Source of the DNA: Candidatus Uhrbacteria bacterium | Lineage (GTDB): Bacteria; Patescibacteriota; Patescibacteriia; UBA9934 | Direction: 5' to 3' | Assembly: GCA_003518105.1 (NCBI GenBank) | Contig: DOZH01000007.1 | Span: 1 to 19,299 of the forward strand | Length of the DNA stretch: 19,299 nucleotides | In this document: positions 1-6,982 of the stretch, piece after piece | Numbering within the stretch: position 1 is the first letter of the stretch | Layout: every line of letters begins with the position of its first letter | Program-made: the position numbers and the translations under genes | The notes under the pieces: generated by a model | Told to the model about the DNA's origin: nothing | Database searches by the model: none | What the model saw: only the letters and a program-made list of their open reading frames with translations

Positions 1-25
1 CTCGGTCGACGAGAGGAGCATCCCG

Positions 26-41
26 CTCGTCTTCGTTGACT
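26..41 (+). repeat. 16-nt terminal inverted repeat, left copy
   Basis: The 16 bases CTCGTCTTCGTTGACT are present here and as an exact reverse complement in the last 16 bases of the window (19284-19299). The similarity does not extend further on either side. It may be a short dispersed repeat at which the sequence was cut or the assembly broke. Confidence 0.5.
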
Positions 42-160
42 TCAGTGATGTGGGGCTTTAGAAGCGAGCGACTGCCGACGTCTCCTGTAACGACGCGATG
101 GCCGACCCGAGAAATGCTTGACTGTATCATTGAGCCTCCGCCGAAGGCGAAGCGAGCAGC

Positions 161-204
161 GAACGGTCGAGAGCAAGGGTATAAACCCGCGCGGAAGACC
201 GTTC
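161..204. repeat. Hairpin in the left intergenic region
   Basis: GAACGGTC (161-168) pairs perfectly with GACCGTTC (197-204), with GGGT/ACCC possible inside. The surrounding stretch 1-343 holds no credible gene: its open frames lack a ribosome binding site and have low-complexity Arg/Ser-rich translations. Words such as GCGAGC and CGAAGCGAGC recur through it, which is typical of repeat-derived spacer DNA. Function unknown. Confidence 0.4.
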
Positions 205-274
205 GGCAAGCGAGCACCTGGGCTGAGGCCTTGAGCTAGGAGCAGGAGATGCGGCAGTTGCGAACGAACACCTA

Positions 275-309
275 GATTGCTTCGTCGGTCGAGCCTCCTC
301 GCAAAGACG
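275..309. repeat. Palindromic dispersed repeat (GATTGCTTCGTC type)
   Basis: The block begins GATTGCTTCGTCGG and ends CTCCTCGCAAAGACG. Its layout matches a small palindromic intergenic repeat of the form GATTGCTTCGTCGC...CTCCTCGCAATGACG that I know from many unrelated bacterial genomes. Here the central part has diverged. The assignment is by recognition only; other copies elsewhere in the genome would confirm it. Confidence 0.5.
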
Positions 310-343
310 GACAATATCATTTTATGATAGAATACTATCAACT

Positions 344-1339
344 ATGGCCATCAATGCTCTCATGCGACTCTCGCGCAAATTATTCGCCGCCGACCTTGAG
401 CAAAAACCCACTCGCCACGGCTTTGGCGAAGGCTTAATTATTGCCGGTAAAGAGGATGAGCGCATCGTCGCCCTCTGCGCGGACTTGACCGAATCCACCC
501 GCGTCCTCGGCTTCAAGCAAGCCTACCCCGAACGCTTCATCCAAATGGGCGTCAGCGAACAATCACTTGCCGCCATCGCCGCTGGCCTCGCCTTGGCCGG
601 TAAAGTCCCCTTCATCGCCAGCTACGCCTGCTTCTCCCCCGGCCGCAACTGGGAACAAATCCGCACCACCATCTGCATTCCCAAAACCAACGTCAAAATC
701 ATGGGTGCCCATGCCGGTGTTTCGGTTGGCCCAGACGGCGCTACTCACCAAATGACGGAAGACTTAGCCATCATGCGCGTTCTCCCCAACATGACCGTAC
801 TTGCTCCTTGCGATGCTATTGAAACACGCAAAGCCACCATCGCCGCCGCGCAAATCGACGGCCCCGTCTACATCCGCTTTGCCCGTAGCGAGAGCCCTGT
901 CTTCACCACCGAGCACACTCCGTTCGAAGTTGGTAAGGCTCAAGTCTTCCGCAAAGGCACCGACGTCGCCATTATCGCCTGCGGTATTCTGGTCCACGAA
1001 GCCCTCCTCGCTGCCCGTAGCCTAGAAAAGCTCGGCCTCGACGTCCGCGTTATCAACTGCCCCAGTATCAAACCCCTCGACGAATCCGCCATCCTCGCCG
1101 CGGCCAAAGATTGCGGTGCCATAGTCACGGTTGAGGAAGCCCAAGCCGCCGGTGGTCTCGGCAGCGCCATCTGCGAGCTTCTCTCCTCCGTTCACCCCGT
1201 CCCCATCGAGCGCATCGGCCTCCAGGACGACTTTGGCCAATCCGGCACCCCCCGCGAACTCCTGGAACACTATCACCTCACCGCCCCCTGGATTGCTAAG
1301 GCTGTGCAGAAGGTTATTAAGCGTAAGATTAAGAAGTAG
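344..1339 (+). CDS. tktB: Transketolase, C-terminal subunit
   Basis: 331-aa protein matching the Pyr plus C-terminal half of transketolase, which in split enzymes pairs with a separate thiamine-diphosphate-binding N-terminal subunit. Together they transfer two-carbon units between sugar phosphates in the non-oxidative pentose phosphate pathway (cytosol). Visible motifs: CADLTES near residue 45, MGVSEQS with the likely catalytic Glu72, SYACFSPGRNWEQIR near 93, a conserved HAGVSVGPDGATHQ segment near 123, the IRFARSESP loop, VTVEEAQAAGGLGSA and GQSGTPRELLEHY near the end. The N-terminal subunit is not in this window. There is no SD before the ATG; a TATGATAGAAT -10-like stretch (323-333) would start RNA about 4 nt upstream, suggesting a leaderless mRNA. 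The next gene begins 2 nt after the stop codon, so the two are probably co-transcribed. Confidence 0.93.
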   Translation: MAINALMRLSRKLFAADLEQKPTRHGFGEGLIIAGKEDERIVALCADLTESTRVLGFKQAYPERFIQMGVSEQSLAAIAAGLALAGKVPFIASYACFSPGRNWEQIRTTICIPKTNVKIMGAHAGVSVGPDGATHQMTEDLAIMRVLPNMTVLAPCDAIETRKATIAAAQIDGPVYIRFARSESPVFTTEHTPFEVGKAQVFRKGTDVAIIACGILVHEALLAARSLEKLGLDVRVINCPSIKPLDESAILAAAKDCGAIVTVEEAQAAGGLGSAICELLSSVHPVPIERIGLQDDFGQSGTPRELLEHYHLTAPWIAKAVQKVIKRKIKK

Positions 1340-1341
1340 GT

Positions 1342-3963
1342 ATGGCCAACGGGTCAGAGTTTTCTCATGATCAAGCTGATCATCATGAAACAAAAGAATC
1401 CGAGGCACACTCGACTCTATTTTCTTTACTGCAATACGCTGAACAAGCTAAACAAGACCCAAGCAATCGAGCTGAATTACTTCACCGCTTAAGAGATTTT
1501 ACCGAAACTGAGTTAAGTTGGTCACCTAATATCTTCAATGAACTCCCGCTAAGCGAGCAATTAGACCTAGCTACTCGTTTTTCTCGTATTCCCGAAGCTC
1601 AAGGAACGGTCTGCCAATCATTCGTTGGTGAATTAACTTACAATCTTCAAGGCATTGAGTTATCCGGTGATAGTAGCGCCGAATACTTATATACCTACAT
1701 CCAGTCATTGCCGATCGAATACCAACTCGATACCCTATCATATTTAAGTACCATCGGTGCCAACGCCGCCGCCCAAGGTTGGGCTGATCAACTGTCTGAT
1801 AGCTTAAACGAAGTAGCTGACGACGTCGCCGCTGACCCAACCACAAATCCCTTCCTTCGTTACGCTGCCGAAGCAACCGTCACCAGACTCCGTAACGAGC
1901 AAGAGAGCCCTGGCGGCATTCTCGTTCATCAAGGCGATCGCTCTGTTGGTCGAGCTAGCGTCACGGCATCCGAATCAGTCATGGACTCCAGTCAACGTCT
2001 CCGCCATATCCTCAAACCCGACGCCACTTCTTATGCCGAAGGTACCTTAAACCGCATCTCTAAAGACGTCGTAGCTAGTTTTGATCGCTCCATGATCCCC
2101 CAGTCCTTCACCAAATTCTCTAAAGAAGCCGAGCTCTCCCACGAAATAAAAACGGACGCGCCCGATCCTCGGTACACTGAACACTTAGCTTACCTTCTAA
2201 ATCAAGAGCCGACTCCACAAACCATCAAGCAAGCGCTCGATTTTACCCAAACATATTTACTACCGAAGACCGATAAAACATCAATCTTCGATCAACTTCA
2301 CACCATCTCTCCCAATATCTCTGCCGAGCAATGGCAAGAATATCTAACCGTTACTCAAGCACTTTCCGGACTCCGTGCTCAGGGCCAAAAATATCAATAC
2401 GAGCAGCAACAACACGCCGAAGAAGCCAATCTTCGTGAGTCACAAAACTTCATTAATGCTGCCAAGCAAATAGTTCCCATCCTCGATCAACGTCGCTTCG
2501 CCAATATTATCACCGAACTAGCTCATAGCAGTGAGGAGCGCCAATTCAAAGCCGCTGAAGAACTGGCTGTATTCGGTGAATATGAACCCAACGCGCCAGC
2601 AGCTGTCCATGCACTCTCTAAACAAAGTGCCCGCCTTCGCAGACTTTTCAGTAAACACTTCGATCTCGCCACCCAAAAAACCAACAAATACTTCGCCGAA
2701 TTAAATATTCAAGCCCAGGGCTACTTCGCCGATAAAATTACCGCCGAACAAGCCATCCTCACCCCAACCACCGCCGATAATCTCCGCACCTACGCCACTA
2801 AACTTACCGCCGAGTCTACCACTATCGAAGCCTCCTTCAAACCCCTCGCTACTCTCCTTGCCGAAGCTAACGTCAAAACAAACGACCAAGAAATCGACAC
2901 CGTTCGCCTCCTCGAAGAACTCCATCGCCCAGAAATGCGCGCTCGGATTGAAGAGGACATGGGCGTCGACTTAACCGAACTCACTCTCCGCGAACAAGTC
3001 CAACTCTTAACCTTCCTCACTCACACTTCCCAAGCCAACATCGACCGCACTTTTAACGCCACTAAAACCTTCGGCGTCCCCTGCGCTCGCTCTTTCCTCT
3101 CCGCGGAAGCTGGCGACGAGTTCCGTGACCACATTCTAACCATCAGCGAACAAGTAGCCCCAGAAACCGCCCAAAAAATCTTCAACAGCTACGCCAACCT
3201 CGCCGACCTAGCTCAAACCACCGCCACTAATCTAGCTAAAGAGTTCTTCGTCCCTGGCCAAGAACGCACTTTTGACATCGACGCCATCCAAGCCCAACTC
3301 CTCACCCGCGCGCGTGAAATTCTAGAGGCAGCTGCTAAACACCCAGAAGACACCGCAAACCTTTTTTCTAAATTAGCCAATGCCGAGACCAGTATCATTT
3401 TACTCGCCGAAATGTATCGTTCTATTCATCATGATAACCCCGACTTCTCACTCGAAGATGTCCGCCATAATACCATTGAACAAATGCCTGCTACCGAACT
3501 TAGCAAACAAGAAAAAATCGACATTCAAGCTATCCATCGAGCCAACTGGTTAATTGAAGAACCGAGAGCCCTTTCCTTCCTAGAAAATATTCTCCAAGAA
3601 AAATTAAAATCTCCATCGACCAACTTTCATATCCTCAAAAACAACGGCCGCATCGTGGCCTTTCTACGCTTTGACCAAAAACCGGACGGTAGTCTCTACT
3701 TAGGCTCGGTTAACGTTGACTCTGGCCTACGTGGCAAAGCAATTGGCGACGCTTTTCTCCAAAAAGTTATAGATGAACAAGCAATAAATCATCGCCTAGT
3801 TCTCCAAGTTTTAGCCAAATCCGACATCGCTAAAAAATACCAATCGGCTTATGGCTTCCACATCATTGCCCACGGCGGATTACCACTCGACGACGGAACT
3901 TTAGAACCGGATTTCACCATGGAGCGCAACGACTTACAAGAATCTCAACTAGCCGCGAAATGA
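1342..3963 (+). CDS. Large helical protein with C-terminal GNAT acetyltransferase domain
   Basis: 873-aa protein starting 2 nt after the transketolase stop, so probably translated from the same mRNA. Residues 1 to about 710 are rich in Ala, Glu, Gln and Leu, look almost entirely alpha-helical, and match no family I recognise. Residues about 720-873 look like a GNAT N-acetyltransferase fold: a beta strand with NGRIVAFLRF, then LYLGSVNVDSGLRGKAIGDAF, where R/QxxGxG/A-like RGKAIG would bind acetyl-CoA, then LVLQVLAKSDIAKKYQSAYGF, the usual C-terminal YGF element. There is no signal peptide or membrane segment. The substrate is unknown. A related arrangement, a long helical N-terminus with a small enzymatic C-terminus, is common among uncharacterised CPR proteins. 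Its last 15 nt overlap the convergent regulator gene. Confidence 0.8.
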   Translation: MANGSEFSHDQADHHETKESEAHSTLFSLLQYAEQAKQDPSNRAELLHRLRDFTETELSWSPNIFNELPLSEQLDLATRFSRIPEAQGTVCQSFVGELTYNLQGIELSGDSSAEYLYTYIQSLPIEYQLDTLSYLSTIGANAAAQGWADQLSDSLNEVADDVAADPTTNPFLRYAAEATVTRLRNEQESPGGILVHQGDRSVGRASVTASESVMDSSQRLRHILKPDATSYAEGTLNRISKDVVASFDRSMIPQSFTKFSKEAELSHEIKTDAPDPRYTEHLAYLLNQEPTPQTIKQALDFTQTYLLPKTDKTSIFDQLHTISPNISAEQWQEYLTVTQALSGLRAQGQKYQYEQQQHAEEANLRESQNFINAAKQIVPILDQRRFANIITELAHSSEERQFKAAEELAVFGEYEPNAPAAVHALSKQSARLRRLFSKHFDLATQKTNKYFAELNIQAQGYFADKITAEQAILTPTTADNLRTYATKLTAESTTIEASFKPLATLLAEANVKTNDQEIDTVRLLEELHRPEMRARIEEDMGVDLTELTLREQVQLLTFLTHTSQANIDRTFNATKTFGVPCARSFLSAEAGDEFRDHILTISEQVAPETAQKIFNSYANLADLAQTTATNLAKEFFVPGQERTFDIDAIQAQLLTRAREILEAAAKHPEDTANLFSKLANAETSIILLAEMYRSIHHDNPDFSLEDVRHNTIEQMPATELSKQEKIDIQAIHRANWLIEEPRALSFLENILQEKLKSPSTNFHILKNNGRIVAFLRFDQKPDGSLYLGSVNVDSGLRGKAIGDAFLQKVIDEQAINHRLVLQVLAKSDIAKKYQSAYGFHIIAHGGLPLDDGTLEPDFTMERNDLQESQLAAK

Positions 3964-4698
3964 AGTCCAAAGAAATTCAAATCGAGTTCTTTCGAAATTA
4001 GCAATATTCACATCGTCGATAATTACACTAATACATCGCTCTGAAGACAATGATAGGTAAGCCACACGAGAACCATATATCTCGACGATAGTTTGAAACT
4101 GGACTGGAAAATTCGGAATCAAATGAACTTTGGTTAACTCACTGTCATTTTTTTTAACAAACTCTCGAATAGCTGGTTCATCCGCCATAATCACACGCTT
4201 AGCAATTCCAAACTTAGCTCGTTGCTTCATATATCTAGCATTCACCTCAGCAAACGGCCCTTGCAAAGCTAACACGTCAATATAAGTCAAAACCTCCCCT
4301 TTCTCAGTTAAAGAGTCAAACAATGCCCGTTCAAAACCCTCAATCCCCTCAAACACCTGAATGGCCGGCTTCCCCGTCGTCAGATTAAACGTCGACAATA
4401 ACTTTGGTAACTCCCCCTGGAACTCCTGTGCCAAGCGATCAGCCCGGCGTTTCTGGTCGTCGACGAGGGTAGCTAGGTGCGATGGCTCAGCCGCTTCATA
4501 TACCTGCTGCTTCCCTTCTGTCACCGTGGCTAAACCCTGGGACACCAAGCTAGTCAATACATTATAGAGGTTACCCCGTCCTAGGCCGCTATCCGTCAGC
4601 AAATCCCGAGCCTTAGTCCGGCCTTTAGTCAGCAAAAGCTCATAAATATGAGCCTCATTCGCGTTTAAGCCCAACTTGGTCAAGATTTCTTGGTACAT
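3949..4698 (-). CDS. TrmB-family transcriptional regulator
   Basis: 249-aa protein. Residues 1-75 form a winged helix-turn-helix of the TrmB type: LGLNANEAHIYELLLTKG, then a recognition-helix region with DLLTDSGLGRGNLYNVLTSL, and a wing ending LATVTEGKQQVYEA. A short coiled coil (residues about 80-105) links it to an effector-binding C-terminal half resembling the PLD-like sensor domain of TrmB proteins. TrmB regulators usually respond to sugars or other small metabolites; the ligand cannot be told here. The gene diverges from the structured operon at 4858-15590 and its promoter region holds a perfect palindrome, so autoregulation and control of that operon are both plausible (inference). The only SD-like sequence, GAGAGG, lies about 16 nt before the ATG. 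Confidence 0.85.
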   Translation of the reverse strand: MYQEILTKLGLNANEAHIYELLLTKGRTKARDLLTDSGLGRGNLYNVLTSLVSQGLATVTEGKQQVYEAAEPSHLATLVDDQKRRADRLAQEFQGELPKLLSTFNLTTGKPAIQVFEGIEGFERALFDSLTEKGEVLTYIDVLALQGPFAEVNARYMKQRAKFGIAKRVIMADEPAIREFVKKNDSELTKVHLIPNFPVQFQTIVEIYGSRVAYLSLSSERCISVIIDDVNIANFERTRFEFLWTSFRG

Positions 4699-4728
4699 AT
4701 TTTTAGTGGTTTTACCTCTCTTGGCTCT

Positions 4729-4757
4729 ATTATTTCACCTTACTGTCATATTGTAAA
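4729..4757 (-). promoter_or_regulatory. Promoter of the TrmB-like gene
   Basis: On the minus strand, TTTACA (4752-4757) and AATAAT (4729-4734) are separated by 17 nt; each differs from the sigma70 consensus by one base. Transcription would start near 4722, about 24 nt before the start codon. Confidence 0.6.
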
Positions 4758-4763
4758 TGACAG
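4743..4763. promoter_or_regulatory. Operator-like palindrome between divergent genes
   Basis: CTGTCAT (4743-4749) and ATGACAG (4757-4763) form a perfect 7-bp inverted repeat with a 7-nt AT-rich spacer. It overlaps the -35 box of the leftward promoter and lies 60 bp upstream of the rightward -35 box. This fits binding of a dimeric repressor, most simply the adjacent TrmB-like protein. Its role is inferred. Confidence 0.55.
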
Positions 4764-4822
4764 GGTGTGGATAATTACTAGGCTAATCTTAGCTTAAATC
4801 CAGCTTTCATGCCACACAGCAG

Positions 4823-4851
4823 TTGACAGAAGTCGTAGAAAATGGTATGAT
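4823..4851 (+). promoter_or_regulatory. Near-consensus sigma70 promoter of the structured operon
   Basis: TTGACA (4823-4828, perfect -35), a 17-nt spacer and TATGAT (4846-4851, one base off consensus). The start site should be near 4858. This is the best promoter in the window, and all fifteen genes downstream lie on the same strand, so it probably drives the whole unit. Confidence 0.85.
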
Positions 4852-4982
4852 GTGTCTACAAGCTGATGAGACGAGAAACTCACTCAGCAAGCTCCTTACA
4901 ACTTAAGAGAGAGTACGGGTGCCGGTAAAAACGGGGCACACTTAGACAAGCCAGTCACTAACTTAGTGACACACGGCTTGCC

Positions 4983-5044
4983 AAGGCAGGATTCATTCTC
5001 TCTCCGTGGGCAACCACACTAGATAGACTGAATCCTGCCTTTTT
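4983..5044 (+). terminator. Possible attenuator in the leader
   Basis: AAGGCAGGATTCA (4983-4995) pairs over 13 bp with TGAATCCTGCCTT (5029-5041), and five T residues occupy 5040-5044. The apex carries a small GTGG-GCAA-CCAC hairpin. A strong stem followed by a U run about 185 nt after the start site could act as a conditional terminator. The long apical region makes it an unusual terminator, and it could instead be only a structural helix. Confidence 0.45.
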
Positions 5045-5581
5045 GCTTCTCGCCGCAAGGCTTGAGAACAAAAGGCCCTCACATAGATCATCTTGAGCAA
5101 AAGCTGACCCCTCGTGGTCAATCCCCCAAAGTGGGCCCATCCCCTAGGGTGAGAGAGACTTTTCCTCGATAGCGACCTATGTTCTCCTCGTCCTGCTCGC
5201 AGGACAACGTCGGAACCTGGCAAGTGGCAACTGAGTACGCTCGGCCAACACCCTAGACTTCCCCCGGTTACTACAGAGAAAATAACCGTGGTAATGAGTG
5301 CGCGGGAGTTCAAAACAGTTTTGAACCTCCTGCAGTCCTTACCAACAGCCGCAAGGCTTAGCCCCTAGCTTGTCTAAGGGCAAAGGAACTGAACCTTCAC
5401 AACTGAAGAGTTAACACACAGAAGTATCTGCGCCCTTCCGGCGGTGGACCTTTGGCTGACGACGACACTCTGTGCCGATTCGTCACTCACCAAACCCACC
5501 CATTAGGAACCCGTGGAAATTATACTTCATGTTACGAACAACGTAACTTCGTGTCCCATTTGCCCTCGTGTAAATGGGACG

Positions 5582-5618
5582 CTCTCCAACTTCATCACTC
5601 ACTGGTGACGTTCGAGAG
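5582..5618 (+). repeat. CTCTC/GAGAG hairpin (family H2) in leader
   Basis: CTCTC (5582-5586) pairs with GAGAG (5614-5618), with CATCAC/GTGACG-like pairing inside. It is the first copy of the H2 hairpin, which elsewhere sits between genes of the operon. Confidence 0.6.
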
Positions 5619-5983
5619 CGCTGCAGAGTCACGGCTGACAGTACCCGGCAATCCTGCCCGTACAACGTCGACGTCGACACAGCACTCGATCTCTAACTCC
5701 ACCAGCCAGCGCGACGGCACATATCTGTGTCAATCCAGGCTGCGGGAAGCGAGATCATCACCGGGCAATATACGCCCACCGGAGTCAGCTATCTTCAAGG
5801 TTCACAGCGCCGACGACAGCGCTTACATAAATAGTCGCCAAAGGCCATCGCAAATGGGGCCACCTAGTCATGCCCTTCGAACTAGGCGAAGCGCACGGAG
5901 TCACGCCTGACTCTGCGAACATCGGAGCGCAATCTCCAACTTTCCCGGGAAACCTCTGGTGTGCACCACCAAGTTTCCCGATT

Positions 5984-6025
5984 CCCTCAAAACTCATGAT
6001 TCTTTGCAATCGTGATGTTCGAGGG
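5984..6025 (+). repeat. H2 hairpin, CCCTC/GAGGG variant
   Basis: CCCTC (5984-5988) pairs with GAGGG (6021-6025), and CATGATT pairs with AATCGTG inside. Relative to the usual CTCTC/GAGAG stem, base pair 2 has changed from T-A to C-G on both sides, a compensatory change. Confidence 0.65.
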
Positions 6026-6101
6026 CGTTGCGATAGCATCAAAACTCCCGCGGCCACTACGGCCACACCCTTACCATGGGGTTTTCACCACGGAGGTGAA
6101 T

Positions 6102-6311
6102 ATGGACGCCTGGGAAAAAAGACAAAGTGAAACGGCTGCGGCCCAAGCCGCAGCCGTCTCGGCCATCAGGTTTATCCTGGTGGCCGGTACCGCCGCGTCG
6201 GAAGACGCGGCGGTCGAAGCATTGTCGGCGGCCTTTATAGCCACATACGAAGACGGTTGGTGTGATGGGCATTACGGTGCCCATCCAAACCCCCCTCGCT
6301 GCTCAGGGTAA
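6102..6311 (+). CDS. Small helical protein, paralog family A (member 1)
   Basis: 69-aa protein, Ala-rich and probably helical, with no known domain. The start is set by GGAGGTGA just upstream of the ATG and by an ACCCTTACCATGGGG leader element shared with the family members at 9512, 10650 and 11786. The C-terminal part (AALSAAF-ATYEDGWCDGH type) aligns with the family core AAxKAAxxxGHxxG. The gene is nearly all hairpin: perfect 11-bp stems at 6132-6157 (loop CCAA) and 6189-6214 (GGAA tetraloop), a 10-bp stem with one wobble at 6161-6185, and a stem at 6264-6285. The TAA stop lies in the loop of an 8-bp stem (6297-6304 with 6313-6320). Function unknown. Confidence 0.75.
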   Translation: MDAWEKRQSETAAAQAAAVSAIRFILVAGTAASEDAAVEALSAAFIATYEDGWCDGHYGAHPNPPRCSG

Positions 6312-6327
6312 TGAGCAGCGCACACAT

Positions 6328-6400
6328 CCCGCAACCACTAGCACTAGCTGGTTGCGGGGACTCTCAAAACCCATGATTACCCAATCGTGGCTTTCGAGAG
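6328..6400 (+). repeat. H1 + H2 hairpin module
   Basis: H1: CCCGCAACCA (6328-6337) pairs with TGGTTGCGGG (6349-6358), with CTAG/CTAG inside. H2: CTCTC (6361-6365) pairs with GAGAG (6396-6400), enclosing CATGATT/AATCGTG. The pair sits between genes 1 and 2, and five further copies of the tandem arrangement follow downstream. Confidence 0.75.
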
Positions 6401-6441
6401 CATTGCCCCGACACACCGTCGGTCCGCTCAAGGAGGTGGCT

Positions 6442-6711
6442 ATGCCCACCACTCACTTCTGCCCCGACTGCGGGGCGGATGCCCCCACCTCACACCCCAA
6501 CGGGTGGGGTTGCGGCACCCCCGCACCCTGCTGCGGAGCCCTCACCGGCTCCGCTCTCCGGGACATCCCGGAGCCCACCTCGAGCAGGTCGATGACCTGC
6601 GAATACTGCTCCGGCTCAGGCGCTGCCTGGGCCGGTAGCTGGAGTGAAGAAGCAGGCTCCTGCACAATGTGCAGGGGGACGGGAGCCAGGGATTTCTCTG
6701 AAGATCCCTGA
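6442..6711 (+). CDS. Small Cys-rich protein with two DnaJ-type zinc motifs
   Basis: 89-aa protein; an AAGGAGGT SD precedes the ATG at 6442. It has a zinc-ribbon-like CPDCG (Cys7, Cys10), further cysteines at 24, 30 and 31, and two CxxCxGxG motifs, CEYCSGSG (53-60) and CTMCRGTG (74-81). The CxxCxGxG pair is the signature of the DnaJ zinc-binding region, which binds unfolded protein or partners, but there is no J domain. A fold stabilised by zinc is likely; the partner is unknown. The related protein at 12260 has the same motif pair. In-gene stems include 6533-6554 (8 bp), 6556-6573 (7 bp) and 6584-6600 (7 bp). The stop codon starts at the 3' foot of an ATCCCT-ending stem. Confidence 0.75.
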   Translation: MPTTHFCPDCGADAPTSHPNGWGCGTPAPCCGALTGSALRDIPEPTSSRSMTCEYCSGSGAAWAGSWSEEAGSCTMCRGTGARDFSEDP

Positions 6712-6723
6712 CTTCCCAAAAAC

Positions 6724-6780
6724 GGCGCCTTGGTCGCGTCGTGACGTCCACCGTCAAAGGGTTGCCCAACCCACACACCA
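6724..6780 (+). repeat. Spacer module E (GGCGCCTTGG), copy 1
   Basis: Starts GGCGCCTTGGTCGCGTCG and continues with short TGACG/CGTCA and GGGT/ACCC stems. Related copies lie at 10867-10928 and 12025-12085, each just after the stop codon of a different gene. Here it follows a zinc protein, in the other two cases a family A member. Confidence 0.65.
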
Positions 6781-6786
6781 AACCGT

Positions 6787-6859
6787 CCCGCAGCCACTAG
6801 CACTAGCTGGTTGCGGGGACTCTCAAAATTCATGATTACCCAATCGTGGCTTTCGAGAG
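6787..6859 (+). repeat. H1 + H2 hairpin module
   Basis: H1 arms CCCGCAGCCA/TGGTTGCGGG, with a G-T wobble replacing an A-T pair, followed by H2 CTCTC/GAGAG (ending at 6859). The loop side of H2 differs from the copy at 6361 only at the ATT/CCC position. Confidence 0.7.
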
Positions 6860-6928
6860 CGTTACAAAGTCGCGACTGAACTATGCGCCGGCATCCTGTC
6901 GGTTCTAAGGTCATCGTCGACACACGCT

Positions 6929-6982
6929 AAGACCCGGGGAATCAACATCCTCAGGCAACTTGCCGCAAGGCAGGAGTTCACC
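6929..6982 (+). promoter_or_regulatory. Translation leader module D with GCAA tetraloop, copy 1
   Basis: Contains GGGGAATCAACATCCTC and then TGCC-GCAA-GGCA (6961-6972), a GNRA hairpin fused to the SD GGAG (6973-6976) 6 nt before the ATG at 6983. The same module, with a compensated stem change, precedes the unrelated gene at 13132. Confidence 0.7.

Larger units (their letters stand above)
4858..6101 (+). ncRNA. Long structured RNA leader of the operon
   Basis: About 1.24 kb between the promoter and the first gene. Open frames here lack an SD and have no protein-like composition. The stretch is filled with stems, among them 4862-4888, 4919-4939, 4947-4980 with an inner 7-bp arm (GTCACTA/TAGTGAC), 4983-5041, 5289-5344 (nested, with GTTCAAAA/TTTTGAAC inside), 5531-5547, 5553-5580 (9 bp), 5582-5618, 5946-5980 (8 bp) and 5984-6025. 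GCAA tetraloops close short stems near 5010 and inside the GCC/GGC stem near 5348. Two of the hairpins belong to the CTCTC/GAGAG family that recurs through the rest of the operon, so the leader is the first part of the same folded RNA. I recognise no known riboswitch, intron or ribozyme. Confidence 0.7.

Noticed and set aside
4862..4888. Hammerhead-ribozyme-like core (CTGATGAG ... GAAAC) right after the start site
   Set aside because: Only five bases separate CTGATGA from GAAA, too few for stem II, and stem III with the upstream GTC does not pair. The same bases fold better as a simple GCTGA/TCAGC hairpin.
5452..5910. 152-aa open frame in the leader
   Set aside because: TTG start without an SD, composition of translated structured RNA (many Ser, Thr, Arg, His), and it overlaps several stems including a covarying H2 hairpin.
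5870..6130. 86-aa open frame running into the first gene
   Set aside because: No SD, crosses two hairpins and the ACCCTTACCATGGGG element, and conflicts with the well-supported start at 6102.
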